Positions 32,299-43,306 of a stretch of 64,000 nucleotides of DNA are shown in pieces (positions within the stretch are counted from its first letter, which is position 1; the number at the start of each line of letters is the position of its first letter). A program made the position numbers and the translations under genes. The notes under the pieces were generated by a model. The model was not told where the DNA came from and ran no database searches. It saw nothing but the letters and a program-made list of their open reading frames with translations. Origin of the DNA: Roseiarcus sp963761435 (lineage in GTDB: Bacteria; Pseudomonadota; Alphaproteobacteria; Rhizobiales; Beijerinckiaceae); contig CAVXHJ010000010.1 of NCBI GenBank assembly GCA_963761435.1, positions 1,116,001 through 1,180,000 on the forward strand, in the 5' to 3' direction.

Positions 32299-33896
32299 GG
32301 CGCCGCGCCCACAGCCGGACGAAGCGTCAACCCAATAGGCCCGGGACGAAAAAGGGTCTCATCCATCACGCGCACTTTCGCCGCGATCCGCAACGGAAAC
32401 TCGGCCTGCGCGAGAACGTCGCGCTTCAGGTCGATGCCGGGCGCAAGCTCGATGAGCGTGACGCCCTCCGGCTCCAGTCGAAGCACGCATCGCTCCGTGA
32501 CATAGAGAATGTCCTGCCCTTGGGCGACGGCGCGCGGACCCGAGAATGACACCTGCTCGACCGCCTCGACCAGCTTCTTGACCTTGCCCTCTTTGAGAAT
32601 GGAGAGCGCGCCACCGCGAATTTCGAGGCCAGCCCCCGCGGTGAAGTAACCCGAGAAGACGATCCTCTTGGCGCGCGCCGTAATATCGACAAAGCCGCCG
32701 GCTCCCGCCGTCACGTGCGGACGGACGCCAAGCCTTGAAACATTGACGGAGCCCAGCCGGTCGATCTGCAGGAACGAAAGCAGCGACATGTCGAATCCGC
32801 CGCCCTGGAAATAGGCGAACTGGTGGGGCGACTGCACGATGGCCTCCGCATTGGAGGCGCAGCCGAATTGGAAGTCGAGCAGCGGCACGCCGCCGACCGC
32901 GCCCTGTTCGATCACCCAGGTCACCCCGCCGTGCCTGCCCTCCTCGATCAGAATGCGTGGGACGTTGGCGGAAATACCGAAGCCGATGTTCACCGCGTCG
33001 CCGTCCCGAAGCTCCCGCGCTACGCGCCGCGCGATCACCTTCGCGACATCGAATCTCGGCGTCTCGAAAGAAGACAGCGGTCGCGAGACTTCGCCCGATA
33101 TCGCCGGCTCGTAAGGCGTTTGGGTCGTCTGCAGCTGGTCGGGCGCAACGACGATGAAGTCTACAAATATGCCGGGCACAACGACGTGATGCGGACGAAG
33201 AGTCCCGGCGACCGTCAGCCGCTTGACTTGCGCGATGACGACGCCGCCGTTGTTGCGCACGGCGAGCGCCTGATCGATCGGACCTAGAATGCCCCCCTCA
33301 TGCTCGTAAGAGAGGTTGCCGCGCTCGTCGGCCGTGGTCGCGCGGATGATTGCGACATCCGGCACGATCGCCGGGAAAAATAGCCAGTCCTGACCGGCGA
33401 AGGCGACACGGCTGACGATAGGCTGAGCCGACGCTTTCGGGTTCATGGCGCAACCCTCGCGCGCCGGATCGACGAACGTGTCCATCCCGACCTTGGTCAG
33501 GACGCCCGGCCGCTTGGCCGCCGCCTCGCGATGTATGTCGAACAGGATGCCTGAGGGCACGTTGTAGGCCGGGATCGCGTCGCTGCTAATCATTTTCCAA
33601 ATCGCGGGCGGTTCGGCCGAGGATGGCCCGGACGGATAGGAGCCCGCGAGAACGCGCGCCAGACACCCGGGCTTGGCGAGATGGTCGACCCCCTTGACGC
33701 CCCACATGTCGCCGGCGGCAATCGGATGGAGCGTCGTAATATTGCGCGGATGGCCCTCGGCGTCGAAGCGTTCCCCGATCGCCTTCAGCACGGCGTCCGG
33801 GCAACCGAGCGCCGAAGACGACGAGACTGTGACGATGGCTCCGTCGGGAATGAGGCGCGCCGCGTCCGAGGCGGAGATGACTTTCTGCTTGGGCAT
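32295..33896 (-). CDS. Acetate/3-ketoacid CoA-transferase family protein (fused alpha-beta, YdiF type)
   Basis: A 533-aa class I CoA-transferase with both subunit domains on one chain. Domain 1 begins VISASDAARLIPDGAIVTVS; domain 2 begins near VIARRVARELRDGDAVNIGF. The active-site Glu is expected in VIEQGAVGGVPL near residue 335. Length is about that of YdiF-like enzymes. It would move CoA from acetyl- or succinyl-CoA onto an organic acid. It lies between the dehydrogenase and hydratase genes of the LacI operon. Confidence 0.9.
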   Translation of the reverse strand: MPKQKVISASDAARLIPDGAIVTVSSSSALGCPDAVLKAIGERFDAEGHPRNITTLHPIAAGDMWGVKGVDHLAKPGCLARVLAGSYPSGPSSAEPPAIWKMISSDAIPAYNVPSGILFDIHREAAAKRPGVLTKVGMDTFVDPAREGCAMNPKASAQPIVSRVAFAGQDWLFFPAIVPDVAIIRATTADERGNLSYEHEGGILGPIDQALAVRNNGGVVIAQVKRLTVAGTLRPHHVVVPGIFVDFIVVAPDQLQTTQTPYEPAISGEVSRPLSSFETPRFDVAKVIARRVARELRDGDAVNIGFGISANVPRILIEEGRHGGVTWVIEQGAVGGVPLLDFQFGCASNAEAIVQSPHQFAYFQGGGFDMSLLSFLQIDRLGSVNVSRLGVRPHVTAGAGGFVDITARAKRIVFSGYFTAGAGLEIRGGALSILKEGKVKKLVEAVEQVSFSGPRAVAQGQDILYVTERCVLRLEPEGVTLIELAPGIDLKRDVLAQAEFPLRIAAKVRVMDETLFRPGPIGLTLRPAVGAAP

Positions 33897-33905
33897 TGCC
33901 CGGCT

Positions 33906-34913
33906 CTAAACCCTCAAGTCGATGGCGGTCTCGGCGCCCGATCGCGTGGCCTCGAGCGTGGCAAGCGCAATGCTCAATGACTTGACGCCATCCTCCCCGG
34001 TCGCAGCCGGCGAGCCGCGTCCGGCGACCGCGTCCTGGAAGAGCCGGACCGAGCGGGCATAGAGATTTTCGTGCGGGATTTTCAGGCTCTCTTCGCCCGC
34101 AGCGGTGCGAAGCAGGACCTCGCCCTTCGGAGCCTGCGTCATGCAATCGCGACCGATCAGCGAGCCCTGTTCGCCATGGACCTCGAAACCGGTCGTCGCA
34201 TATCGCGTCGTGAATGCGTCGTGGAATTGCGCAAGCAATCCGCTGGAGAACCGCATGACGCCCATGACGCCGTCTTCTACCGCGCCGCTGCCCATTCCCC
34301 CGCGCGAGGCCATTGCGCTCACCGCCAACGGCTCGTCATTGAGGACGAATCGGAGCGTGTCCGCGTCGTGGACCGTGATGTCCAACACCGCGCCGCCGCC
34401 CGCGGCGGGCTTCTCGATCCGCCAGCCCTGCAAATGGGGTGGCAGATAGACCGCATGGAACACCCGCGCGAATAGCGGTTTCCCGATGCGCCCCGCATGA
34501 ATGGCCTCCCTCATTGCGCGGTGCGTGGCGGCGTTGCGGAGATGATGATTCGTACCGACAACCACGCGGTGCGCGCGGCATTCGGCGACCATCGCGCGAG
34601 CGTCGTGGAGGCTCAGCGCCAGCGGCTTCTCGCAGAGAACATGCTTGCCCGCCCTCGCGGCGGCGAAAAGCTGGGCGCGATGCAGCTCGTTGGTGGTCGA
34701 AATGTAAATCGCGTCGACCTTTTTCGACTGGACCAAATCATCCAGGCTTGTCGTCGCATCTGCAATTCCGTGCTCATGCGCGAATCTCGCCGCGCGGTCG
34801 GCGTTCGCGCTCATCACCGCGACGACTTCGCCTTCATTGGCGCGGAACGCCGCGATCATGTGCTGTGCGGCGATTGTGCTGGCGCCGGCGAGCCCCCACC
34901 GGAGTTTCGTCAC
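33906..34913 (-). CDS. Gfo/Idh/MocA family dehydrogenase
   Basis: A 335-aa dehydrogenase: KLRWGLAGASTIAAQHMIAA (Rossmann), LCEKPLALSLHDARAMV (family Lys in EKP), TNHHLRNAATHRAM and a full C-terminal domain. The start is GTG at 34913, overlapping the stop of lacI as GTGA with AGGAGG 6-7 bases upstream; a longer frame from 34952 lies within lacI. Being directly coupled to the regulator suggests it acts early in the pathway, probably on the sugar or polyol sensed by LacI. Confidence 0.88.
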   Translation of the reverse strand: MTKLRWGLAGASTIAAQHMIAAFRANEGEVVAVMSANADRAARFAHEHGIADATTSLDDLVQSKKVDAIYISTTNELHRAQLFAAARAGKHVLCEKPLALSLHDARAMVAECRAHRVVVGTNHHLRNAATHRAMREAIHAGRIGKPLFARVFHAVYLPPHLQGWRIEKPAAGGGAVLDITVHDADTLRFVLNDEPLAVSAMASRGGMGSGAVEDGVMGVMRFSSGLLAQFHDAFTTRYATTGFEVHGEQGSLIGRDCMTQAPKGEVLLRTAAGEESLKIPHENLYARSVRLFQDAVAGRGSPAATGEDGVKSLSIALATLEATRSGAETAIDLRV

Positions 34914-35978
34914 GAATGGCCTCCTGGCGGGCCGTGCGCAGCGGCGCCGCAAGACGCGCGCACAATCAGGGCCGTCGGGCAGATGACTGTTTCTGGCTCG
35001 AAGTTTCCGCTGGCGAGTTGACGCATGAGCAACTGCGCGGCGCGAGATCCCAGACTGCGGCCGTTCACAGCGACGGTCGTCAGAGCGGGAAGCGTGTGCT
35101 TCGCCTCTTCAATGTCGTCGAAGCCGATCACGGCGAAGTGCCTTCCGATCGTGACTCCCGCTTGTGTCAATGCGCGAATGAGGCCGATCGCAACGACGTC
35201 GTTATAACACAGCGCGGCGGTCGCGGGCTGGCGGAGGTTGAGCAACTGCGCAGCCGCCGCTCCGCCGCCCGAGTAGGCGATCGCGGTCTCGATAATCAGC
35301 GAAGCGTCCATCGGGATCCCAGCCTCTTCGAGGGCGAGGCGATAGCCAGCGAGGCGCTCCTCACGAACGATCATCGACGTAAGCCCGCCGACGAACGAGA
35401 TTCTATTGTGTCCCGCCGCGATCAAGCGTGCGGTCGCCTTCCGCGCGCCTTCCCGATTTTCGGGTAAGACGAGCGAGGCCCTGAGACCAGGAAGGCGACG
35501 CATCACCTGCACGACGGGCAGGCCCGCAACGAGCGGTTTCAACTCGTCGAGCGAGGTGCCGATTGCAGGAGAAATCACAAGGCCAGCGGCCCCATGTTCA
35601 CGCATCGACCGAACGACCTGCAGCTGTCGAACCGGATCCTCGGCGACATTGGCGAGAAAGGGGATGAATGCCCCGCCCTGGCAGGCTTCCTCGATGCCGA
35701 TCGCAAGTTCAATGAAGAAGGGATTCGACAGGTCGTTGATGACCATGCCGAGAACGCCGGATTTCGCGCCGCGCAGCGTCGCCGCGCCTCGATGATAGAT
35801 GTATCCCAGTTCGGAAATTGCATCCGAGACCCGCTCTCGGGTCGAACTCGGCGACCAGTCCGCTTCCCGCAATCACCAACGACACAGTGGATTTGGAGAC
35901 TCCGGCGGCGCGCGCGACATCGACGATCGTCGGCCGACCGTTGCTAACCTCCGCTGCTCCCTGCGCGCCTTCCGACAT
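34910..35978 (-). pseudogene. LacI family transcriptional regulator, one-base frameshift
   Basis: First frame (from ATG 35978): after about 16 residues the DNA-binding helix-turn-helix RPTIVDVARAAGVSKSTVSL and VIAGSGLVAE. Second frame: STRERVSDAISELGYIYHRG (hinge helix part) and the full sugar-binding domain (GVLGMVINDLSNPFFIELA, FVGGLTSMIVREERLAGY, FAVIGFDDIEEAKHTLPALT). Dropping one base near 35845-35848 joins them into about 355 aa. The DNA-binding and ligand domains are otherwise intact. It sits next to a perfect palindromic operator and heads the catabolic operon. Confidence 0.85.
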
Positions 35979-35993
35979 CGCCTTCCAGATTAT

Positions 35994-36005
35994 TGGAACG
36001 TTCCA
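35994..36005. promoter_or_regulatory. LacI-type operator, perfect 12-bp palindrome
   Basis: TGGAACGTTCCA is perfectly symmetric, with AT-rich flanks. The central CG and AT-rich edges fit LacI-family operators. It lies 16 bp upstream of the lacI start and about 140 bp before the divergent flavoprotein gene, so it could control both. Confidence 0.7.
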
Positions 36006-36078
36006 TTTATTTTCAACTGCCGTCAGCAAATCAAGGCTTGCAATCATGGGCCACTTCAGGCTTTATTGCGAGCCGATT

Positions 36079-36090
36079 TGGAACGTGCTA
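36079..36090. promoter_or_regulatory. Possible second, imperfect LacI operator
   Basis: TGGAACGTGCTA matches the palindrome at 35994-36005 in 10 of 12 positions. The centres are 85 bp apart, about eight helical turns, which would suit looping by a LacI tetramer or two dimers. Confidence 0.4.
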
Positions 36091-36142
36091 AAAAACACTA
36101 TCCGGTTCCAGGCGCTTCGTCAACGCCAGTCACGGAAAAAAT

Positions 36143-38215
36143 TTGCGCGCGTCGATTTCCCAAGAGATCCTGGACAGGCTCACCGACATTGCTATGCCTG
36201 GGCTCGTCAGTGAAAAGGCGGCGCACGAGTTCGTTTCGGCCCTCGGCTTCAAACTGCCCGTGCGGCGCTGCGGCGCCCTCGTTCTCGGCAGCGGAGCCGC
36301 GGGACTGCGCGCGGCGGTCGAACTGAAGCGGCGGGACGTCGACGTTGCAGTCGCGACCCAAAGCGCTTTCGGTGGCACGTCCGCCTGCTCGGGTTCTGAC
36401 AAGCAGACGCTGCACACGGCCAACGGCGCGGACAAGGGCGACGACTTTCGCGCCATGGCGGACGCCCTTGGCGCCGGCGGATCGATGGACGAGGACACCG
36501 CCTATGTCGAGGCGGTGGGATCGCTGCGCGCCCTTGCATCCCTTCAGTTCATGGGGCTGCCGATCCCGCAGGACCGGCTAGGCGGCGTTCTGCGCTACCA
36601 AACGGACCACGACGAGGCCGGACGCGCGACGAGCTGCGGCCCCCGGACTTCGCGCCTCATGGTGCAGGCGCTCGCGAAGGAGGCAATGCGGCTGGAGGTC
36701 CCGGTCTTTAACAATACAACCGGAGTTCGCATTCTCGTTTCACCGCGCCCTTCGCGTCGGTCGGCCGGGCTCCTCGCCATGCGTCCGAAGCATCGGACCG
36801 GGGGCAATCCGCTGGGGCTAGCCGTCTTCCTGTGCGACTCCCTGGTGATCGCGTCTGGCGGCCCTGGCGAACTCTATCGCGACAGCGTCTACCCCAGGCA
36901 CTGCTTCGGTTCGCTCGGACTTGCGCTCGAGGCGGGGATCGAGGCGGTCAATCTGACAGAGAGCCAGTTTGGGATTGGCACGTCCCGCAACGGATTCCCA
37001 TGGAATCTCTCGGGCACCTACGTGCAGGCGATGCCCTATGTGTTCTCGCTCGACCATCGCAAGCGCGAATGCAACTTTCTCGCCGACTATTATCGAACGA
37101 CGCGCGAGCTGGCGTCGAACATCTTCAGGAAAGGCTACCAGTGGCCGTTCCACGCCTCTCGCATGCTCAACTTCGGCTCGAGCCTGTTCGACCTCGCCGT
37201 ATTCCGGGAGACGCAGGCGGGACGCAAGGTATACATGGATTTCAACCGGAATCCGCTCGCAGTTCCGGAAGACGTCGATTTCGACCTTGGCCGCCTGGAC
37301 CCAGACGTTCGGGCCTACCTCAAGAATTCCGGCGCCTTGCTCCAAAGACCGATCGATCGGCTTCGCAAGATGAACCCGCTGTCGATCGAACTCTACAAGC
37401 GCTACAAATACGACATCACGAAAAATCCGCTTGAATTCGCAATCAACAACCAGCACATGAATGGCGGCCTCGCTGTCAACGCTTGGGGCGAGACCAGCCT
37501 CGAAGGCTGTTACGCGATCGGCGAGGCTGCGGGCACCCACGGCGTGACCCGTCCCGGCGGAGCGGCCCTGAACGCGGGTCAGGTCTTCGGGACGCGTTGC
37601 GCGGAATCCATCGCATCCAGGCGCGGGACGAAGGCCAGATCCTCAGCGGGACACGGCCTGATCGAAGGGGCTTTGCGCGACATCCTCGCGGTCCTCAGAT
37701 CCGATAGCCCGATCAAAGGCGAAACGATCCGGAGCGAAGTTCAGGCCCGCATGAGTGACCGCGCAGGGATCGTCTGCACGGCTTCAGGCGTGCAGGCAGC
37801 GCTGGCGGACGCACGGGCGCTCAACAGCCGAATCGGCCAATTGGGCGTCGCCTTCAATAGCGCCTACGAAGCTGTGAGGGCGCTGCAATGGCGCCAGATG
37901 GCGATTGTTTCGGAGGCCGTGCTCGCCGCGCTTTCGTTTTATGTCGAGCGAGACGGGGGAAGCCGCGGAGCCCGGACGGTTTGCAGTCCTGACGGAGACC
38001 AGGCGCCGCTCGCCAAGACCGGGCCGCTCACAGAATTTCGATTCCGCTCCGAGCGGCCGGAGGACCGGGCCGAACAGATCCTTGTCAAGCTCGAAGGCGA
38101 TCAATTCATTTGCGGTAGCCGGCCTGTTCGCCGACGCGACCGGTCCCAGCGACCGTTCTTTGAGCGCGACTGGCCGGATTTCCTCACCGGCGCCATCTTC
38201 GACACCGGCATTTGA
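36143..38215 (+). CDS. FAD-dependent oxidoreductase of the succinate dehydrogenase/fumarate reductase flavoprotein type
   Basis: A 690-aa flavoprotein. FAD-binding motif CGALVLGSGAAGLRAAVEL near residue 44; covalent-FAD/active-site-like region AFGGTSACSGSDKQTL; C-terminal signature CYAIGEAAGTHGVTRPGG, ALNAGQVFGTRCAE, as in SdhA/FrdA/AspO relatives. It is unusually long, and no iron-sulfur or membrane subunit is beside it. It probably oxidises an organic acid or polyol. TTG at 36143 is the first start; ATG at 36194 would remove 17 residues. It is divergent from lacI and shares its operator region. Confidence 0.75.
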   Translation: MRASISQEILDRLTDIAMPGLVSEKAAHEFVSALGFKLPVRRCGALVLGSGAAGLRAAVELKRRDVDVAVATQSAFGGTSACSGSDKQTLHTANGADKGDDFRAMADALGAGGSMDEDTAYVEAVGSLRALASLQFMGLPIPQDRLGGVLRYQTDHDEAGRATSCGPRTSRLMVQALAKEAMRLEVPVFNNTTGVRILVSPRPSRRSAGLLAMRPKHRTGGNPLGLAVFLCDSLVIASGGPGELYRDSVYPRHCFGSLGLALEAGIEAVNLTESQFGIGTSRNGFPWNLSGTYVQAMPYVFSLDHRKRECNFLADYYRTTRELASNIFRKGYQWPFHASRMLNFGSSLFDLAVFRETQAGRKVYMDFNRNPLAVPEDVDFDLGRLDPDVRAYLKNSGALLQRPIDRLRKMNPLSIELYKRYKYDITKNPLEFAINNQHMNGGLAVNAWGETSLEGCYAIGEAAGTHGVTRPGGAALNAGQVFGTRCAESIASRRGTKARSSAGHGLIEGALRDILAVLRSDSPIKGETIRSEVQARMSDRAGIVCTASGVQAALADARALNSRIGQLGVAFNSAYEAVRALQWRQMAIVSEAVLAALSFYVERDGGSRGARTVCSPDGDQAPLAKTGPLTEFRFRSERPEDRAEQILVKLEGDQFICGSRPVRRRDRSQRPFFERDWPDFLTGAIFDTGI

Positions 38216-38246
38216 ACTCGATCGGCCTCGTGACGGGCCGCAACTT

Positions 38247-39194
38247 CTATCGACCGGAAGGCAGCGACTGACAAAACGCCTCGAATTGGGCCTCCGACGC
38301 GTAGGCTTTCTGCGTGCCACGACGGGTGACCGAATCCGCCGCGTACCGGGTCGCCTGGCCAAGCGCCGCTTCGAGGCCGAGGCCGCCGGCAAAGTAGCGG
38401 GCGAAGCTTCCGACAAAGGCGTCCCCCGCGCCGGTGGTGTCGACCGGCTTGACGCGCACGGGCTCGATGCGGCGAACGCCCGTGGCGGTCGTCAACAACG
38501 CGCCGCGCGAACCCAGCGTGACGATAACAGTATCCACCCCCTTCGCGACAAGGCTGCGCGCGGCATCGCCGATCTCCTGGTCCGTGCCAACGGGCATCCC
38601 GCTCAAGATCGCCAGTTCGGTTTCGTTCGGCACGAAGAAGCTTACGTCTCGCACCTTCTCCGGGTCGAGTTCCGGCGTCGCCGGCGCCGGGTTCAGAACA
38701 GTCTTGACCCCATGACGCTTGCCGAAGGCGATCGCGGCGTAGACGGTCTCCAGAGGAACCTCGAGTTGAAGGAGGATAAGCTCACAGGTCTTCAAGGATT
38801 CGGCGGCGCGTTCGACATCGTCGGGCGACAGATCGGAATTGGCGCCCTTGACGATGAGGATCGAGTTCTCGCCCGACGGCTCGACCATGATCGGCGCGAC
38901 GCCGCTCGATTTGCCTGCGACGCGCCTGACGTAGGTCGTGTCAACGCCAAGGCTCACGAGATTCTTGATGGTGTTGTCGGCGAACATATCGTCGCCGACT
39001 GCGCTGACCATGACGACGGACGCTCCAAGCTTGGCGGCCGCCACGGCCTGGTTCGCGCCCTTGCCGCCGTGCCCCATTTCGAAGCTCGGCGCCTCCACGG
39101 TCTCACCTCTGACGGGCATACGCTTCACATAGGTCACGAGATCGACCATGTTGCTGCCGACGATGGCGATGCGCGGCTTGGCCGTCCCGCTCAT
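38247..39194 (-). CDS. rbsK: Ribokinase (PfkB family sugar kinase)
   Basis: A 315-aa PfkB-family kinase. Sugar-binding N-terminus IAIVGSNMVDLVTYVKRMP, GGKGANQAVAAAKLG motif, and the C-terminal catalytic signature KPVDTTGAGDAFVGSFARYF with the base Asp. These are ribokinase hallmarks, though related deoxyribokinases cannot be excluded. ATG overlaps the stop of the DUF4432 gene (39191-39194), so the two are coupled. It would phosphorylate ribose or a similar sugar. Confidence 0.88.
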   Translation of the reverse strand: MSGTAKPRIAIVGSNMVDLVTYVKRMPVRGETVEAPSFEMGHGGKGANQAVAAAKLGASVVMVSAVGDDMFADNTIKNLVSLGVDTTYVRRVAGKSSGVAPIMVEPSGENSILIVKGANSDLSPDDVERAAESLKTCELILLQLEVPLETVYAAIAFGKRHGVKTVLNPAPATPELDPEKVRDVSFFVPNETELAILSGMPVGTDQEIGDAARSLVAKGVDTVIVTLGSRGALLTTATGVRRIEPVRVKPVDTTGAGDAFVGSFARYFAGGLGLEAALGQATRYAADSVTRRGTQKAYASEAQFEAFCQSLPSGR

Positions 39195-40288
39195 GCCTCT
39201 GCCCCCTCAATGCTGCGCGCCGCCGACGCGGCACGCGTCTTGTCGACGTAGCCGACGCGCGTGACGAAGCGAGCCTTTGCGCCGGGGGGCAGGATGCGAA
39301 CGTTGCCCTTCCGTTTCTCCGCCGTATAGCCCTCCGGTTCGCAGGTCGCCGGCATTGCGAAGGCTGCGACCCGCTGATTGCGGTTGTCGAGAACCCAGCG
39401 GATCGCATGCGGCATCGCTTCCGGGTCCCAGGCGATTGTGAAAGCGTCGCCCTCGCGCCGCAGCAGCATGAAATGAACAAGACCGTCCGGCGCGCGCCTT
39501 AGGCCTTTGATGTAGAAGACTAGCTCTGGATTATAACGCTCTGGCTCATTCAACACGCGCATTCGGGCCGGATTGACGGCGAGTTCGCCGATCAGCTTGC
39601 GATACTCGTCGGTCGGGACAACGTGGCTGGGAATGCTGGTGCGCGCCACGACATGCTCGGGTGTGAAGGGGACGGGCTGGACGACCCGCGCCCCTTCAGC
39701 AAAGGCGAAGTTGACGTGGCACAGGTACATCAACTCCATCGTGGCCGCAGAGAGGTTCTCGACTTCCATGAGGATGTCGCACTCCGCGCCACCCGCGCGA
39801 AGCACGACCCTCGGCGTAGCGCTGTAATGCGCGCCGAACCCCATGGCGTAGTCTCGGGCGCCTGTGACCGCCATCCATGGTCCGCCGGCATCGTTCCCAC
39901 ACGCAATTCCGGCGGCATCCATTTCCGCGCAGGGCGCCTCGCCATGAACTGCATGCGTGTCGCTTGGTCCAGGAACGCCGTTGCGCAACAACCCGGCGTG
40001 ATAGGCAAGACATCCATATGTCTCGATGATGGTCTTGGCGGGTCGCGGGGCCGGAAACATGCTTTCCATGGCGAGTTCGACGCCGTCGAAGGCGGCGCTC
40101 CAGACCATCTGACCCATGAACGGCAACACCACGACATGACCACGCGCGTTGGCGAGTCGAACGGCTTCGACGCCCGTGTCGAAACGGAAGTTGCTCGCGC
40201 GCAATGCGCCGTAACAGGCGACTTCTCGCTCTTTTTCGCCGAAGCTTTCGCGCCGCAAGGCGAATTCAATGGTTTCGCCTCGATCCAT
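39191..40288 (-). CDS. DUF4432 (aldose 1-epimerase-like) family protein
   Basis: A 365-aa protein of the galactose-mutarotase-like fold. Motifs include GHVVVLPFMGQMVWSAAFDG, GCLAYHAGLLRNGVPGPSD, THAVHGEAPCAEMDAAGIA and ELMYLCHVNFAFAEG; the His pairs resemble mutarotase active sites. Function of the family is not settled; sugar mutarotation or epimerisation fits its position before ribokinase. ATG at 40288 has AAGGAAG just upstream and is chosen over a frame opening at 40405. Confidence 0.8.
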   Translation of the reverse strand: MDRGETIEFALRRESFGEKEREVACYGALRASNFRFDTGVEAVRLANARGHVVVLPFMGQMVWSAAFDGVELAMESMFPAPRPAKTIIETYGCLAYHAGLLRNGVPGPSDTHAVHGEAPCAEMDAAGIACGNDAGGPWMAVTGARDYAMGFGAHYSATPRVVLRAGGAECDILMEVENLSAATMELMYLCHVNFAFAEGARVVQPVPFTPEHVVARTSIPSHVVPTDEYRKLIGELAVNPARMRVLNEPERYNPELVFYIKGLRRAPDGLVHFMLLRREGDAFTIAWDPEAMPHAIRWVLDNRNQRVAAFAMPATCEPEGYTAEKRKGNVRILPPGAKARFVTRVGYVDKTRAASAARSIEGAEA

Positions 40289-40452
40289 CTTCCTTTTCCT
40301 CCCCAGCGCGCCGCCGCCGAATTCGAGCGACTCGTCCTTGCTCGCCACACCGAGCGAAGAGACGCAAAGCGCCTCGACGCCAAGAATGGGATGCAATACG
40401 GTCAAAGCGACAGGCGGCGGCCCAAAGGCATCTCGCGCCAGGGAGGAGAAGA

Positions 40453-42008
<1,556 letters not shown>

Positions 42009-42038
42009 CGCCCGAGTCCCGTTTGCCCTCTGATACGG

Positions 42039-42962
42039 TCAGATCGCGGTCTTGTCGCCGCCTTTCAGGGACAGAATTTCACGCGCTTCCTCAGGCGTCG
42101 CGATATCGAGGCCAAGGCCCTCGATGATCTTACGGGCAAGCTGGACCTGTTCAGCGTTGCTCTGTGCAAGCCGGCCCGGGCCGGACCAGAGCGAATCCTC
42201 GAGCCCTACGCGCACGTTGCCGCCCATCGCTGCAGCCATGGCGGCGATCGGCAGCTGGTTGCGCCCGGCCCCGAGCACCGACCATCTGTAGTTGTCGCCA
42301 AAGAGCCTGTCGGCAGTCCGCTTCATGTGCATGACCTCTTCGGGATGCGGACCGATTCCGCCTTGCAGGCCGAACACCGTTTGGATGAACAGGGGCGCCT
42401 TCACCACTCCTTCGTCGAAGAAATAACGCAGGTTGTGCAGGTGCGCGGTGTCGTAGCACTCGAACTCGAATCTCGTGCCGCTCTCGGCAAGCGTCGTCAG
42501 AATGTATTGGATGTCCTCGAAAGTGTTGCGAAACAGGATGTCCTTCTTCTGTAGATAGGCCTTTTCCCAGGGGTGCTTGAATTCCTTGAACCGGTCGAGC
42601 ATCCGGAACAGGCCAAAATTCATCGAGCCCATGTTGAGCGAAGCGACCTCGGGCTTGTAGACCGCGGAGGGCCTCACGCGTTCGGCGATGGACATGGTGG
42701 GCGCCCCGCCGGTCGTCAGATTGATAACGCAGTCGGAGCGCTGCTTGATCACCTTGAGGAACGGCGCGAAAGCCTCGGGCGTCTGATCCGGCTGGCCGGT
42801 CTTTGGGTTGCGCGCATGCAAATGCACGATCGCTGCGCCCGCCTCCGCCGCTCCGATCGCTGCATCGGCGATTTCCTCGGGCGTCACTGGGAGGTAGGGC
42901 GACATCGAGGGCGTATGGATTGCGCCGGTGACGGCGCACGTGATGATGACTTTTCGGCTCAT
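42039..42962 (-). CDS. 3-keto-5-aminohexanoate cleavage enzyme family (BKACE, DUF849)
   Basis: A 307-aa TIM-barrel enzyme. The metal-binding His pair is H47 and H49 in GAAIVHLHARNPKTG; the metal-binding Glu is expected in RVGLEDSLWSGPG; YKPEVASLNMGSMNFG and FECYDTAHLHNLRYF are family motifs. BKACE enzymes condense a beta-keto acid with acetyl-CoA to give acetoacetate and a new CoA ester. ATG at 42962 is chosen; a frame from 43049 reaches into the neighbouring gene. Start to the adjacent AtuA-like stop is 26 bp. Confidence 0.9.
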   Translation of the reverse strand: MSRKVIITCAVTGAIHTPSMSPYLPVTPEEIADAAIGAAEAGAAIVHLHARNPKTGQPDQTPEAFAPFLKVIKQRSDCVINLTTGGAPTMSIAERVRPSAVYKPEVASLNMGSMNFGLFRMLDRFKEFKHPWEKAYLQKKDILFRNTFEDIQYILTTLAESGTRFEFECYDTAHLHNLRYFFDEGVVKAPLFIQTVFGLQGGIGPHPEEVMHMKRTADRLFGDNYRWSVLGAGRNQLPIAAMAAAMGGNVRVGLEDSLWSGPGRLAQSNAEQVQLARKIIEGLGLDIATPEEAREILSLKGGDKTAI

Positions 42963-42988
42963 GGACGGCTTTCCCTGCGCTTGTCGGC

Positions 42989-43306
42989 TCACACTTCTTT
43001 CGATTCGATCGTCAGGTCGAGGAGCACGGCTATCGCCGCCTTCTGCCAATGCAGTCCGGCATGCAGCGTGGCGTAGACGCCGCCGGGCAGCGCTCCGTCG
43101 ATGACGAACTTGAGCGCGCGCAGTCCAGGGACCGTATACCGCTTCACTTTTCCCGGCATCGCCCTGGCGAGCTCCAAGCTCGCGCGCTCCTCGGTGAGGA
43201 GCGCCTCGATGATCCGATAGCCTGCGTCGTCGCGGGCCACGACCGTGAGGTCGAGCGCCGCGCCCTTGTCGCCAGACCGTCCGACGGCGATGTCGCCGAC
43301 CCTCAT
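42989..43306 (-). CDS. AtuA-like ferredoxin-fold domain protein
   Basis: A 105-aa protein starting MRVGDIAVGRSGDKGAALDL, the sequence found in the C-terminal domain of AtuA-type proteins, and then VPGLRALKFVIDGALPGG. In many organisms this domain is fused to the large AtuA part; here it is a separate gene. Its ATG overlaps the stop of the large AtuA gene as ATGA, so equal amounts are expected and the two probably form one complex. Confidence 0.85.
   Translation of the reverse strand: MRVGDIAVGRSGDKGAALDLTVVARDDAGYRIIEALLTEERASLELARAMPGKVKRYTVPGLRALKFVIDGALPGGVYATLHAGLHWQKAAIAVLLDLTIESKEV

Noticed and set aside
42151..42939. 262-codon minus frame within the BKACE gene
   Set aside because: A shifted reading of the same strand with Arg-rich content; the BKACE frame explains the sequence.
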